A DNA stretch of 36,311 bases from Treponema sp. (GTDB lineage Bacteria; Spirochaetota; Spirochaetia; Treponematales; Breznakiellaceae), in assembly GCA_031268385.1 (NCBI GenBank), contig JAIRXH010000053.1, positions 1 to 36,311 of the forward strand, in the 5' to 3' direction. Shown piece by piece: positions 16,028 through 23,549 of the stretch (position 1 is its first letter; the number at the start of each line of letters is the position of its first letter). The notes below the pieces were generated by a model. The model was given only the letters and a program-made list of their open reading frames with translations. It had not been told where the DNA came from and ran no database searches. The translations under genes were made by a program, and so were the position numbers.

Positions 16028-16856
16028 GGCCGGCCTCCCTGTCGTACTCCGCAAAGGCAAACGCGCTGTGGTTATGGATACTTTCAAAATTCTCCGCCTC
16101 CACCGAGAAACGGGGAAAGGTATTCATCCCTTCAAGTTCAATATACACATCCCTCACCAGATCTTCAACAAACTTTGGATTGTCATAGGCCTGTTCGGTC
16201 ACGAATTTTTCATCCTCACGCTTGAGGATTGAATAGACGGGACTTGACGCCGCCCTTTCCACAAGGGCGATAATGTCCTCTATCCAGAAAAAAGGCCCCA
16301 GTTCCACTTCCACCCGGACTATACCCCGCTGATTGTGAGCCCCCCTGTCGCTTATTGCCCGCGAACAGGGACAGACCGTCGTCACCGGAACGGAGACCGA
16401 AACGGTAAAGTGCTTCCGTCCCGGAGCGTCACGGGCCTGCGCGCCGCGGCCGGCGGCGTCACGGGCCTGCGCCGACCGTACCCAGCCCTGGTAACGGCAT
16501 TCGTAGGACATCATGCCGGGAAGCCCCGAAATCGGGGCGTTTTTTTCCATAAAATAGGGGAATGTCATGGAACCGAAGGCCGATTCCGCTTCCAGATCCT
16601 CGCGTATGCGCCCAAGCATCTCAAGGAAGCGGGGCATGGAAAGATCCTCGCGGTAGCGGTGAAAAATTTCGATGAAACGGCTCATGTGGGTTCCCTTGAA
16701 ATGACGGGGAAGATCGGCGTAAAGATCCACCCGCGCCGCCGTATGTTGAATACGATTCACCCTGTCCAGCACACGGATGGGGTATTCAAGACCCTTGACG
16801 CCAACCTTGGCAAGGGGAACATTGCGGCTGTCGGCCTGATTCTGAACGTCAATCAT
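16020..16856 (-). CDS. folE2: GTP cyclohydrolase FolE2 (type IB)
   Basis: The enzyme converts GTP to 7,8-dihydroneopterin triphosphate, the first step of folate synthesis. Unlike FolE, the type IB enzymes can use metals other than zinc. Family motifs are clear: KGTHMSRFIEIFHRYRE, FPYFMEK, VCPCSRAISDRGAHNQRG with the metal-binding Cys, and LKREDEKFVTEQAYDNPKFVEDLVRDV. The ATG at 16856 gives MIDVQNQADSRNVPL and overlaps the folD stop by 8 bases. The 278-residue protein carries an unusual insert of about 20 residues before the core (QARDAAGRGA then QARDAPGRKH) made by an imperfect 30-base tandem duplication. Co-transcription with folD places it in one-carbon metabolism. Confidence 0.93.
   Translation of the reverse strand: MIDVQNQADSRNVPLAKVGVKGLEYPIRVLDRVNRIQHTAARVDLYADLPRHFKGTHMSRFIEIFHRYREDLSMPRFLEMLGRIREDLEAESAFGSMTFPYFMEKNAPISGLPGMMSYECRYQGWVRSAQARDAAGRGAQARDAPGRKHFTVSVSVPVTTVCPCSRAISDRGAHNQRGIVRVEVELGPFFWIEDIIALVERAASSPVYSILKREDEKFVTEQAYDNPKFVEDLVRDVYIELEGMNTFPRFSVEAENFESIHNHSAFAFAEYDREAGHE
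16417..16472. repeat. Imperfect 30-base tandem duplication inside folE2
   Basis: GCGTCACGGGCCTGCGC occurs at 16426-16442 and again at 16456-16472, exactly 30 bases apart. This adds ten residues in frame. It falls in a loop between conserved motifs, so the enzyme probably tolerates it. Confidence 0.85.
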
Positions 16857-17769
16857 ACCGTACCGCGGCCGCCCGCGCGCCGGCCCCGGCGTCCGCGGCA
16901 TTCGCGGCGTCTTCCGCCGCCTGGACTACATTCAGAAGAAGCATGGCGACCGTCATGGGTCCCACCCCGCCGGGCACGGGGGTAATCCAGCCGGCCTTTT
17001 CCGCTACGGGGCCGTAATCCACATCACCTGAAAGACGGTAGCCTTTTTTTGAACCGGGATCCGCCAGGCGGTTTACCCCCACGTCTATTACGGCCGCGCC
17101 CTCCTTTACCATGCCGGCGCTTACAAGGCCCGGCCGGCCCGCGGCGGCAATGAGAATATCCGCCTCTCGTGTGTAGAGGCCGGGATTCCGGGTTCCCGTA
17201 TGACAGAGCGTGACCGTGGCGTTAACTTCCCGGCGGGACAAGAGGCACGCAAGGGGCTTCCCCACGATGTTGGATCGTCCCAGAATTACCACGCGGGCTC
17301 CGTCTGTGGGAATCCCCTCTTCGCGGAGCAGGACAAGCACCCCGTGGGGCGTACAGGGAAGGAAGCCTTTTCCGCCAAGAACCATGTTCCCCACCGACAC
17401 CGGATGAAAACCGTCGACATCCTTTGCCGGATCCACGGCGGAAATCACCGTCTTTTCACGTATGCCGGAAGGCAGGGGAAGCTGAACCAGAATGCCGTGC
17501 ACCGTTTCATCGGCGTTGAGGGCATTGATCACGCCGAGAAGCTCCGCCTCCGCCACGCCGGCCGGCAGCCTGAATTCCCTGCTCGCCATTCCCGCCCCGG
17601 CAAGGGCCTTTTCCTTGGCGGCTACATAGGAAAGGCTCGCGGGGTCCTCGCCCGCAAGCACCACCGCGAGGCAGGGCCGCACGCCCCGCGCCTGGAGCGC
17701 CGCCGTCCGTGTCCGGGCCTCTTCCCGTATTTTTACGGCCACAGCCTTGCCGTCAATTATTTTCGCCAT
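16849..17769 (-). CDS. folD: Methylenetetrahydrofolate dehydrogenase/cyclohydrolase
   Basis: FolD interconverts 5,10-methylene-THF and 10-formyl-THF in the cytoplasm. Motifs in order: SYVAAKEKALAGAGM with the catalytic Lys, VHGILVQLPLPSGI, PAKDVDGFHP, FLPCTPHGVL, the nucleotide-binding VVILGRSNIVGKPLA, and TPVPGGVGPMTVAML. The 306 residues are slightly longer than usual because of an Ala/Asp-rich C-terminus (EDAANAADAGAGARAAAVRYD). Two ATGs stand in tandem, at 17772 and 17769. GGGAGG is 3 bases before the first and 6 before the second, so I take the second. The gene overlaps thiN upstream and folE2 downstream. Confidence 0.95.
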   Translation of the reverse strand: MAKIIDGKAVAVKIREEARTRTAALQARGVRPCLAVVLAGEDPASLSYVAAKEKALAGAGMASREFRLPAGVAEAELLGVINALNADETVHGILVQLPLPSGIREKTVISAVDPAKDVDGFHPVSVGNMVLGGKGFLPCTPHGVLVLLREEGIPTDGARVVILGRSNIVGKPLACLLSRREVNATVTLCHTGTRNPGLYTREADILIAAAGRPGLVSAGMVKEGAAVIDVGVNRLADPGSKKGYRLSGDVDYGPVAEKAGWITPVPGGVGPMTVAMLLLNVVQAAEDAANAADAGAGARAAAVRYD

Positions 17770-18445
17770 CATAAACCTCCCCCAGGGGCAGTATGATCAT
17801 GAACCTGCCCTGTTCTACCCGTACCGAAAACGCCTCTTCGGTGGCTTCGTTGCTTGCCCCGAAAAAACCCCGGTTCCATTGCACATTGTCGAGGGGCCAT
17901 TTGAGCCCCGTGCTTGTCGCCTTCCAGGGACCATTCCCCAGCGGAGCGGCCGCGATGATGGTCCCCGGCGCGAAAACGGGCGCGGCCTTCCCCTCCGCGC
18001 CGGGAGGAACGAGATCGCCGGATGTCAATACGCCGGGGGCGTCAACGGCCCATATATCGTCACGGGCGGTAATCCAGCGCCGGGGGGTCCTTTCCCGCTC
18101 AAAAAGGGCCCGCAGGGCAAAGAGATGATCGACGCGCCCCCCTCCCCCGCCCGCTATCCACACTTCATCGCAGCCTTTTTCCCAGAGGAGGGAAAGGCCC
18201 AACTCCGTATCGGTGTAGTCTTTTTCGTGGGGATGACAGAACACCCTGTCCGCCGGATACGCGGAAAGGCGGGAAAGATCGTTGAGGGAATCCATATCTC
18301 CCACTATCCACCGGGGACGGATACCGGCGGCTTCGGCGGCGGCAAGGCCCGAATCGGCGGCGGCCACAAGATCGGCTTCCGCCGCCAGACGCCGGGCAAT
18401 GCCGGGAGAAGGCCCCTCGCCGCCCGTAAAAACCATGCCCCGCAT
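17753..18445 (-). CDS. thiN: Thiamine pyrophosphokinase
   Basis: The enzyme makes thiamine diphosphate from thiamine and ATP. Its 230 residues carry the TPK motifs: AADSGLAAAEAAGIRPRWIVGDMDSL (nucleotide and metal-binding Asp residues), KDYTDTELGL, a GGGGGRVDH loop, and at the C-terminus the thiamine-binding STGLKWPLDN and GASNEAT. The start at 18445 has AGGGGG three bases upstream. A second ATG at 18436 is possible. It is the first gene of the seven-gene minus-strand run and has its own strong promoter overlapping that of the divergent cca gene. Confidence 0.9.
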   Translation of the reverse strand: MRGMVFTGGEGPSPGIARRLAAEADLVAAADSGLAAAEAAGIRPRWIVGDMDSLNDLSRLSAYPADRVFCHPHEKDYTDTELGLSLLWEKGCDEVWIAGGGGGRVDHLFALRALFERERTPRRWITARDDIWAVDAPGVLTSGDLVPPGAEGKAAPVFAPGTIIAAAPLGNGPWKATSTGLKWPLDNVQWNRGFFGASNEATEEAFSVRVEQGRFMIILPLGEVYDGENN

Positions 18446-18470
18446 ACGCCCCCTTTCACGGTTATTCCCG

Positions 18471-18499
18471 TTGTTCCCGCCGCTTCATTATAGTATAGT
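18471..18499 (+). promoter_or_regulatory. Promoter of the cca gene
   Basis: TTGTTC (18471-18476) and TATAGT (18494-18499) are 17 bases apart. The ATG follows the hexamer by 8 bases with no ribosome site, so the message is predicted to be leaderless. The element overlaps the divergent thiN promoter. Confidence 0.5.
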
Positions 18500-18515
18500 G
18501 CCTTCTGATGGGCAA
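18487..18515 (-). promoter_or_regulatory. Promoter of the thiN-folD-folE2-miaB operon
   Basis: On the minus strand TTGCCC (18510-18515) and a perfect TATAAT (18487-18492) are 17 bases apart. The predicted leader is about 35 bases and includes AGGGGG. Its -35 box lies inside the first codons of cca. Confidence 0.68.
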
Positions 18516-20070
18516 TGTACGGGTTCACCCTCTGTTAAAGGAAATCGCCGCCCTGTTTACAGGCCGCGGAAAACGGCTCTACCTCGTCGGCGGCGCGGTC
18601 CGGGATATGCTCCGGGGACGGCCGGCCCACGACTGGGATCTTGCCACCGACGCCCGGCCCGAAGAAGTCATGGCCATTTTCAGAAACACAAGGCCCCCAA
18701 GTCACGTAATCCCCACAGGAATAAAGCACGGGACGGTCACGGTCCACTACCGGAGTTCAGGGGGCGGATCGGAAAAGAAGGGAACGGGAGACGCGGACGG
18801 GGCGGCCGGAAAAAGAGCCGGGGCCGGAAGGGCGGGCGTTCCGTACACCGAACTTGAAATTACCACATTCCGCACCGAATCCGGCTACCTGGACGGCCGC
18901 CGCCCTGAAAACGTCGCCTTCGCGTCTTCCATTGAGGAGGATCTTTCCCGCCGTGATTTTACGATGAACGCCGCCGCCGTCAGGCTTCCCGGCGGTGAAA
19001 TCGTCGATCCTTTCGGCGGAAAGGCCGACATACAAAGGCGGATCATCCGCTGTGTGGGAAAGGCGGCGGAGCGCTTTGCCGAAGACGGCCTTAGGCCCCT
19101 GCGGGCCGTCCGTTTTGCCGCGCAGCTTGGCTTTACCGTCGACAGGGAGACGCTTGACGCCGCCCGCGGCGCCCTTGGCGTCACCGCGAAGGTATCGGCG
19201 GAACGTGTCAGGGACGAGCTGGACAAGATCCTTGCCTCCGGAACGGAGGCGGCCGGAACGGCTACGCCTGAAACGGCGGCCGGTGGGCGGGAGATGGCCG
19301 GAACGGAAGCGGTCCGGCCCTCGACCGCCTTCCGTCTTATGGAAGAGACGGGCCTCCTCCGCCTCATACTGCCGGAACTGGCGGACTGCCGGGGGGTGGA
19401 ACAGAAGGGGTATCACCGTTTCGACGTGCTCGATCATTCCCTTCTTGCCTGCGACTATGCGTCGAAGGAAGGCTGGCCCCGGGAAGTGATCCTTGCCGCC
19501 CTGCTTCACGACACCGGAAAACCCCTGACGGCGGCGGGCCCGTACAAGGGGGAGGACGAAAAACGGGAATGGACATTCTACCGGCATGAAAAGGAATCGT
19601 CCCGCCTTGCCCGGGGAATCCTGACGCGGCTCCGCTACCCCAACGCGGTAATTGACGCGGTATGCCGCCTCATTGAGGAACACATGTTCCACTACGACGA
19701 AAGCTGGAGCGCAGCCGCGGTAAGGCGCTTTATCATACGGACCGGCGAGGAAAACCTCGAAAACCTCTACCGGCTCCGCAGGGCGGACGCCTTCGCGGCG
19801 GAAGGAACGGAGAGGGGGGCAGCCTTTCTTCTTCCCCTGGCGGAACGGGTGAATCGCGCCCTTGCGGAACGGGAGGCGCTCTCCCTTAAAGATCTTGCCG
19901 TATCGGGAAAGGATCTTGTTGAAGCGGGAATACGGCCGGGAAAAACCATGGGGATTATATTGAAGGAACTCTTCGAGACGGTAATAGACGATCCCGAATC
20001 GAACAGCCGGGAAAAACTGCTTGAAATCGCGGCCAATCTGGCGCGCCGTTACTCCTCAAGCGCTTCGTAG
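18508..20070 (+). CDS. cca: tRNA nucleotidyltransferase (CCA-adding) with HD domain
   Basis: The enzyme adds or repairs the 3' CCA of tRNAs. The class II core shows YLVGGAVRDML, the catalytic HDWDLATDA (Asp42, Asp44), EDLSRRDFTMNAAA, DPFGG and GLRPLRAVRFAAQLGF. An HD domain follows (VLDHSLLACDYASKEGW, ALLHDTGKPLT), then a helical tail. At 520 residues it is long. Two low-complexity inserts account for this: Gly/Ala/Lys-rich SSGGGSEKKGTGDADG onward (about 89-118) and Thr/Ala/Gly-rich ASGTEAAGTATPETAAG onward (about 244-272). The neighbouring tRNA-Glu gene encodes no CCA, so the enzyme is needed. There is no ribosome site at the ATG. The 3' end overlaps rnc by 22 bases. Confidence 0.94.
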   Translation: MGNVRVHPLLKEIAALFTGRGKRLYLVGGAVRDMLRGRPAHDWDLATDARPEEVMAIFRNTRPPSHVIPTGIKHGTVTVHYRSSGGGSEKKGTGDADGAAGKRAGAGRAGVPYTELEITTFRTESGYLDGRRPENVAFASSIEEDLSRRDFTMNAAAVRLPGGEIVDPFGGKADIQRRIIRCVGKAAERFAEDGLRPLRAVRFAAQLGFTVDRETLDAARGALGVTAKVSAERVRDELDKILASGTEAAGTATPETAAGGREMAGTEAVRPSTAFRLMEETGLLRLILPELADCRGVEQKGYHRFDVLDHSLLACDYASKEGWPREVILAALLHDTGKPLTAAGPYKGEDEKREWTFYRHEKESSRLARGILTRLRYPNAVIDAVCRLIEEHMFHYDESWSAAAVRRFIIRTGEENLENLYRLRRADAFAAEGTERGAAFLLPLAERVNRALAEREALSLKDLAVSGKDLVEAGIRPGKTMGIILKELFETVIDDPESNSREKLLEIAANLARRYSSSAS

Positions 20071-20759
20071 GCCATCCGGGCGGCTTCCCGTTCCGCGCCC
20101 TTCTTGTTCCGGCCCACGCCGGGGCCGAATGTCCTGCCGTTTACCGTCACTTCCATCCAGAAAAGCTGTTCATGTTCGGGCCCCTCCCGCTTGACCATAC
20201 GGTATTCGGGATAGACGCGGAACAGGCGCTGGCTCAATTCCTGCAGCAGCGATTTGTAGTCCAGGTGATAGTCCTGGCCTGCCGCGCGGGTTATTTCCGG
20301 CCCTATGTAACGGCCGACAAAGGCAAAGGCCGCCGGAAACCCCGAATCAAGGTACAGCGCGCCGATAAGGGCCTCCAGGGCGTCGGCCAGTATCGCGTTT
20401 TTGGTTCTGCCGCCCGAAAGCTCCTCGCCCTTGCCCAAAAGAAGCAGGCTGTCTATTTGTAAAACCCGCGCCACCGCCGAAAGGATATCCTCGGAAACAA
20501 CCACCGATTTTATCTTGGCAAGATCCCCCTCGGGGTTCTCCGGGAGCTTTTCGTACAACAGGACGGCGGCGGCGGCGCCAAGCACCGCGTCGCCCAGAAA
20601 TTCCAGCCTTTCATTGTTACGTTTGCAGTTTGACTCGTTGGAAACCGACCGGTGCACGAAAGAAAGGTTCAAAAGTTCCAGACTTTTAAACCTGATGCCG
20701 GCGATCTTTTGAAACGCCGCCAGAGTCTTCTTTCTTCCCGGATCAACAACCGGGAACAT
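20049..20759 (-). CDS. rnc: Ribonuclease III
   Basis: RNase III cuts double-stranded RNA in rRNA maturation and RNA decay. The 236 residues contain the catalytic signature NNERLEFLGDAVLGA (about 48-62), the second metal motif ADALEALIGALYLDSG, and a C-terminal dsRNA-binding domain (DYKSLLQELSQRL...GVGRNKKGAEREAARMAYEAL). The ATG lies two bases after the acpP stop and has no clear ribosome site, so translation is probably coupled to acpP. The last seven codons overlap the end of the convergent cca gene. Confidence 0.95.
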   Translation of the reverse strand: MFPVVDPGRKKTLAAFQKIAGIRFKSLELLNLSFVHRSVSNESNCKRNNERLEFLGDAVLGAAAAVLLYEKLPENPEGDLAKIKSVVVSEDILSAVARVLQIDSLLLLGKGEELSGGRTKNAILADALEALIGALYLDSGFPAAFAFVGRYIGPEITRAAGQDYHLDYKSLLQELSQRLFRVYPEYRMVKREGPEHEQLFWMEVTVNGRTFGPGVGRNKKGAEREAARMAYEALEE

Positions 20760-20761
20760 GC

Positions 20762-20998
20762 TTATTTTTGCTGGGATTTAATATATTCGTACGCGTCCCG
20801 GACGGTTTCAAATTCGTTGGCCTTTTCATCCGGAATGGAAATGCCCATTTCTTCTTCAATAGCGTACACCATTTCGTAGGTATCAAGGCTGTCGGCGCCA
20901 AGATCCTGGCGAAAAGAAGCCTCCATGGTTATCTTTCCTTCATCAACGTCCAGTTTTTCAGCGACAAGTTTCTTCATTTTTTCAAACAACTCATCCAT
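20762..20998 (-). CDS. acpP: Acyl carrier protein
   Basis: This is the fatty-acid carrier of type II synthesis. The 78 residues are strongly acidic, with the phosphopantetheine site GADSLDTYEMV (Ser37). The usual family length is 77-80. AAGGGG precedes the ATG. It lies between rpmF and rnc with 10 and 2 base gaps, an arrangement common in bacteria. Confidence 0.97.
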   Translation of the reverse strand: MDELFEKMKKLVAEKLDVDEGKITMEASFRQDLGADSLDTYEMVYAIEEEMGISIPDEKANEFETVRDAYEYIKSQQK

Positions 20999-21008
20999 TA
21001 TGTTCCCC

Positions 21009-21197
21009 TTATGCCTTGGATTCAGGAATGATAACCTGCCTGCCCCGGTAAAAGCCGCATTTGGGACAAACCCGGTGAAGCAGGACCTGATTGCCGCAAC
21101 TGCCGCATTTAACCAGTGTCGGAGCGGTCAGCTTCATGTTAATAGACTGCCGCCGGCGAGTCCGCGCTTTTGACGTTTTGAATCTTGGTACTGCCAT
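21009..21197 (-). CDS. rpmF: 50S ribosomal protein L32
   Basis: The 62-residue protein begins AVPRFKTSKARTRRRQS after Met, the standard L32 N-terminus, and has a zinc ribbon of CGSCG and CPKCG. I use the ATG at 21197 with AGAGGAAT upstream. A longer frame from 21248 adds 17 residues that are promoter sequence. It heads the rpmF-acpP-rnc transcript. Confidence 0.96.
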   Translation of the reverse strand: MAVPRFKTSKARTRRRQSINMKLTAPTLVKCGSCGNQVLLHRVCPKCGFYRGRQVIIPESKA

Positions 21198-21219
21198 ATA
21201 ATTCCTCTCTTGCAAAACT

Positions 21220-21248
21220 ACTTTAACGAAAACACCGGTTTGTGTCAA
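21220..21248 (-). promoter_or_regulatory. Promoter of rpmF-acpP-rnc
   Basis: On the minus strand a perfect TTGACA (21243-21248) and TAAAGT (21220-21225) are 17 bases apart, with a short leader before rpmF. The TGA inside TTGACA is the original stop codon of coaD, so the promoter is built into the coaD end. Confidence 0.75.
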
Positions 21249-21727
21249 GCTGAAGGATATTTGTCCTGCAGCGCCTTTACAACGGAAGGGGGCACCATAC
21301 CCGAAATATTCCCGTGGAAAGAGGCGACTTCCTTGACCGAGGAGGACCGGAGCACAAAATATTCGGGGTCCGTCGTCATGAAAATGGTCTCTATATGGGG
21401 ATCAAGGGCCTTGTTCATCATGGAAAGCTCGAATTCTTAGGAAAAATCCTCCATCCCCCTGACCCCCCGGATAAGGATGCGTATCCCCTTTTCCCGCAAA
21501 AAATCCACGATAAGGGAGCCGGAAACCACCACGGAAATATTTTTCCGGTCCCGGATCAGCTCTTTCAGCAGAAAAACCCGCTCCGCGGAGGAAAAAAGGT
21601 ACTTTTTCTGACGGTTTTCCGCCACTACAACCGTCAACCTGTCAAAAATATCCGCCGCCCGCAGGATAATGTTGAGGTGCCCCAGCGTGGGAGGATCGAA
21701 GGAACCGGGAAACGCCGCCTTGAGCAT
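21245..21727 (-). pseudogene. coaD: Pantetheine-phosphate adenylyltransferase interrupted by one stop
   Basis: The frame from ATG 21727 to TGA 21245-21247 is 160 codons, the normal CoaD length, but codon 97 (21437-21439) is TAA. Before it are FPGSFDPPTLGHLNIILRA (nucleotide-binding T/HxGH-type motif) and ILIRGVRGMEDFS. After it, in the same frame, come [32 protein letters not shown] and [11 protein letters not shown], all good CoaD sequence. The stop stands where relatives have Tyr (DFxYE), so one base change from TAT or TAC explains it. CoaD makes dephospho-CoA and is normally essential. A sequencing error, a very recent mutation, readthrough or restart at the following ATG-ATG pair are all possible. 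No convincing ribosome site precedes 21727. Confidence 0.88.
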
Positions 21728-21954
21728 GCTGATACCATAGGCGGGAAAAAGCCGGAAAGTCAAGCAGTCACGGGTCCCGCGGACAATTCTCATTTTAACC
21801 GCGAACCACGCGAACATAAGGGAAAATCATATTATAGTAAACAAAAAGTTCGTGCCGTTGGTGTGGTACATTCTTTCCAAAATGAGCATTGCCTTAAGGA
21901 ACCGGGAAAAATTCGGATTTTTGGGAAAAATATGGTATACTATAGTTATGGTAT

Positions 21955-21983
21955 TTGACTCCGGGGCCAATAAGGGATAAAAT
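21955..21983 (+). promoter_or_regulatory. Promoter of the lipoprotein gene
   Basis: TTGACT (21955-21960) and TAAAAT (21978-21983) are 17 bases apart, the best sigma-70 match on the plus strand here. The ATG at 21992 follows by 8 bases, so this message would be nearly leaderless. An extended -10 (TGG then TATACT, 21936-21941) upstream could give a leader of about 44 bases instead. Confidence 0.6.
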
Positions 21984-21991
21984 ACGAAAGT

Positions 21992-22516
21992 ATGAAAACG
22001 ATCACGGTATGTATTTTGGTTTCATTGGTCTTGTTTTCCTGCGGGACCGGTCCTGAGCCGTCATCAGAAACCGTACTTCCGGCGCCGGAAATCTCCATCC
22101 CCATAACTGGGGAAGATGCGGATTTTGATCCTGGAACCATCACCCAGGAGGTGAAGGATTCCACCATGTCGGATGTCCAGAAATTTATCGAAAAACTTAA
22201 CGCGATAATCCGCGCGGGCGATTACAATTCCTGGGTAAGCCATCTGGGGGAAAGGTACTTCGACGAGATAAGTTCACCCGAATATCTGGCGCAGATATCC
22301 GAGCAGCCCAGAATAAAAAGTTCAAAAAATCCGCTCTCCGGTCCCGATGATTACTTTGCCAGAGTGGTGGTTCCTTCCCGGGCGAACGACCGGGTGGACG
22401 ATATAGAATTTGTCACCAAGAACAGGGTTAAGGCGTTTACGATTACCCCAAACGGCAGGCGTCTCCGCCTTTATGAACTTGAACAGGCGAATGAAGATTG
22501 GAAAATAATCAACTAA
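21992..22516 (+). CDS. Putative lipoprotein
   Basis: The 174-residue protein has a lipoprotein signal (MKTITVCILVSLVLFSC), with LFSC fitting the relaxed spirochaetal lipobox and Cys17 as the acylated residue. A Pro/Ser/Thr-rich spacer follows. A mixed alpha/beta domain from about residue 55 (TMSDVQKFIEKLNAIIRAGDYNSWVSHLGERYF) to the end resembles small NTF2-like folds, but I cannot assign it. It would sit on the inner or outer membrane facing the periplasm. It is followed after 13 bases by a HEAT-repeat exported protein with GGAG upstream, so the two likely form an operon. Confidence 0.82.
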   Translation: MKTITVCILVSLVLFSCGTGPEPSSETVLPAPEISIPITGEDADFDPGTITQEVKDSTMSDVQKFIEKLNAIIRAGDYNSWVSHLGERYFDEISSPEYLAQISEQPRIKSSKNPLSGPDDYFARVVVPSRANDRVDDIEFVTKNRVKAFTITPNGRRLRLYELEQANEDWKIIN

Positions 22517-22529
22517 GGAGCATATTGAT

Positions 22530-23249
22530 ATGCTGAAGAAAAAACCAGCCGTCCTTTGCGTAATGATTCTGGCTGTCGCGGCTTTTGTAACAGGCCAGCA
22601 GAACGACGGCGACCGGGAAATGTCGGTAGAAGAATCCTATCTGCAGGAATCGGTGGAGCTTATGGTTATCCGGGAAGCCAGCCAGGCCGGAAGCCGGGAT
22701 CAGAAGATGGTGGCCCTTAACTACATAGGGGAAGCCATAGGCCGGGGCAACAAGGGCGAAGAGATACGCCAGGCGCTTGAGTACCTTTCAATGGAAGGGG
22801 TAATGAACAAGGCCAGGGAAAACAACCGTATCGTCAACAATTTCCCCGACGTGAGGCGGCAGGCGGCAAAATACTTGGGGGAGGTCGGGACGCCCGAGGC
22901 CAAGAATACCCTTATCAGGATCATAGCCGCCGATACGGAGCCCATGGTACTGCAGGAAGCGGTTAAATCCCTGGCAAAAATAGGCATCAACGACAACGAT
23001 GAAACGCTCAACGCCATAGCGTGGACCTTTACCCGTTTTGACGTTACCAATCCTGACAACCTCCTTGCCCTTTCAACGGTGGATGCCATTCTGACGCTGG
23101 CCGAGAAAAACGGCGGTATAAAGGATCCCAACGCGATACGGACCCTTATCAAGATATCCGACGGGCCCTACATCAAGCCCGTGCAGGAGAAGGCCAGATA
23201 CGCCATGAATGAGCTGCGCAAGTACAACGCCCAAAGTCAAAACCGGTAG
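22530..23249 (+). CDS. Exported HEAT-repeat protein
   Basis: The 239 residues begin with a signal peptide (MLKKKPAVLCVMILAVAAFVTGQQ), cleaved near GQQ. The mature part is helical with HEAT-like repeats: DVRRQAAKYLGEVGTPEAKNTLIRI, PMVLQEAVKSLAKIGINDNDETLNA and ALSTVDAILTLAEKNGGIKDPNAI. Such repeats make protein-binding scaffolds, here in the periplasm. The function is unknown. GGAG lies 9 bases before the ATG. Pairing with the upstream lipoprotein suggests a shared envelope role. Confidence 0.85.
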   Translation: MLKKKPAVLCVMILAVAAFVTGQQNDGDREMSVEESYLQESVELMVIREASQAGSRDQKMVALNYIGEAIGRGNKGEEIRQALEYLSMEGVMNKARENNRIVNNFPDVRRQAAKYLGEVGTPEAKNTLIRIIAADTEPMVLQEAVKSLAKIGINDNDETLNAIAWTFTRFDVTNPDNLLALSTVDAILTLAEKNGGIKDPNAIRTLIKISDGPYIKPVQEKARYAMNELRKYNAQSQNR

Positions 23250-23311
23250 TCCGGCGGCGTCATAGCTTCCGCGGAGCCTGTTCCGCGGTCCAGACCGGAC
23301 TTCCGTATAGA

Positions 23312-23335
23312 GGAGAACCGTGTTCACGGTTCCCC
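23312..23335 (+). terminator. Hairpin after the HEAT-repeat gene
   Basis: GGAGAACCGTG pairs with CACGGTTCCCC around a TT loop with one mismatch and is followed by TTTGA. It lies about 60 bases after the stop and is a reasonable transcript end. Confidence 0.55.
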
Positions 23336-23345
23336 TTTGAGACAG

Positions 23346-23385
23346 TTCCAAAATCCGGCAGTCCGAAAGGTCTGTGATTTTGGAA
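23346..23385. repeat. 40-base palindromic repeat, copy 1
   Basis: TTCCAAAATC and GATTTTGGAA form a perfect 10-base-pair outer stem. CAGTCC and GGTCTG make an inner stem with one mismatch around GAAA. The element matches 26846-26885 at about 35 of 40 positions. It lies between the HEAT-repeat gene and tRNA-Glu. Confidence 0.8.
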
Positions 23386-23549
23386 TTGCCGTTACGGGAG
23401 AGCCGGCGCCCGGGATGCCTCATTTTAAAATGTTACCGAAACGTCCGGAGTTTTGCGCTCTTCGGCCCCTCGCGCGGCCCGCTTGAATTCCCGCGGCCGC
23501 CAAAGTCCGTACCGCATGAAGCATACGCGCCCCGCCGCGAAACTCCCCA

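Noticed and set aside
21728..21817. N-terminal extension of CoaD, partly like the start of RsmD (MRIV.G)
   Set aside because: Only a few residues match, there is no ribosome site, and CoaD proteins begin at the chosen Met. Chance is more likely than an rsmD remnant.
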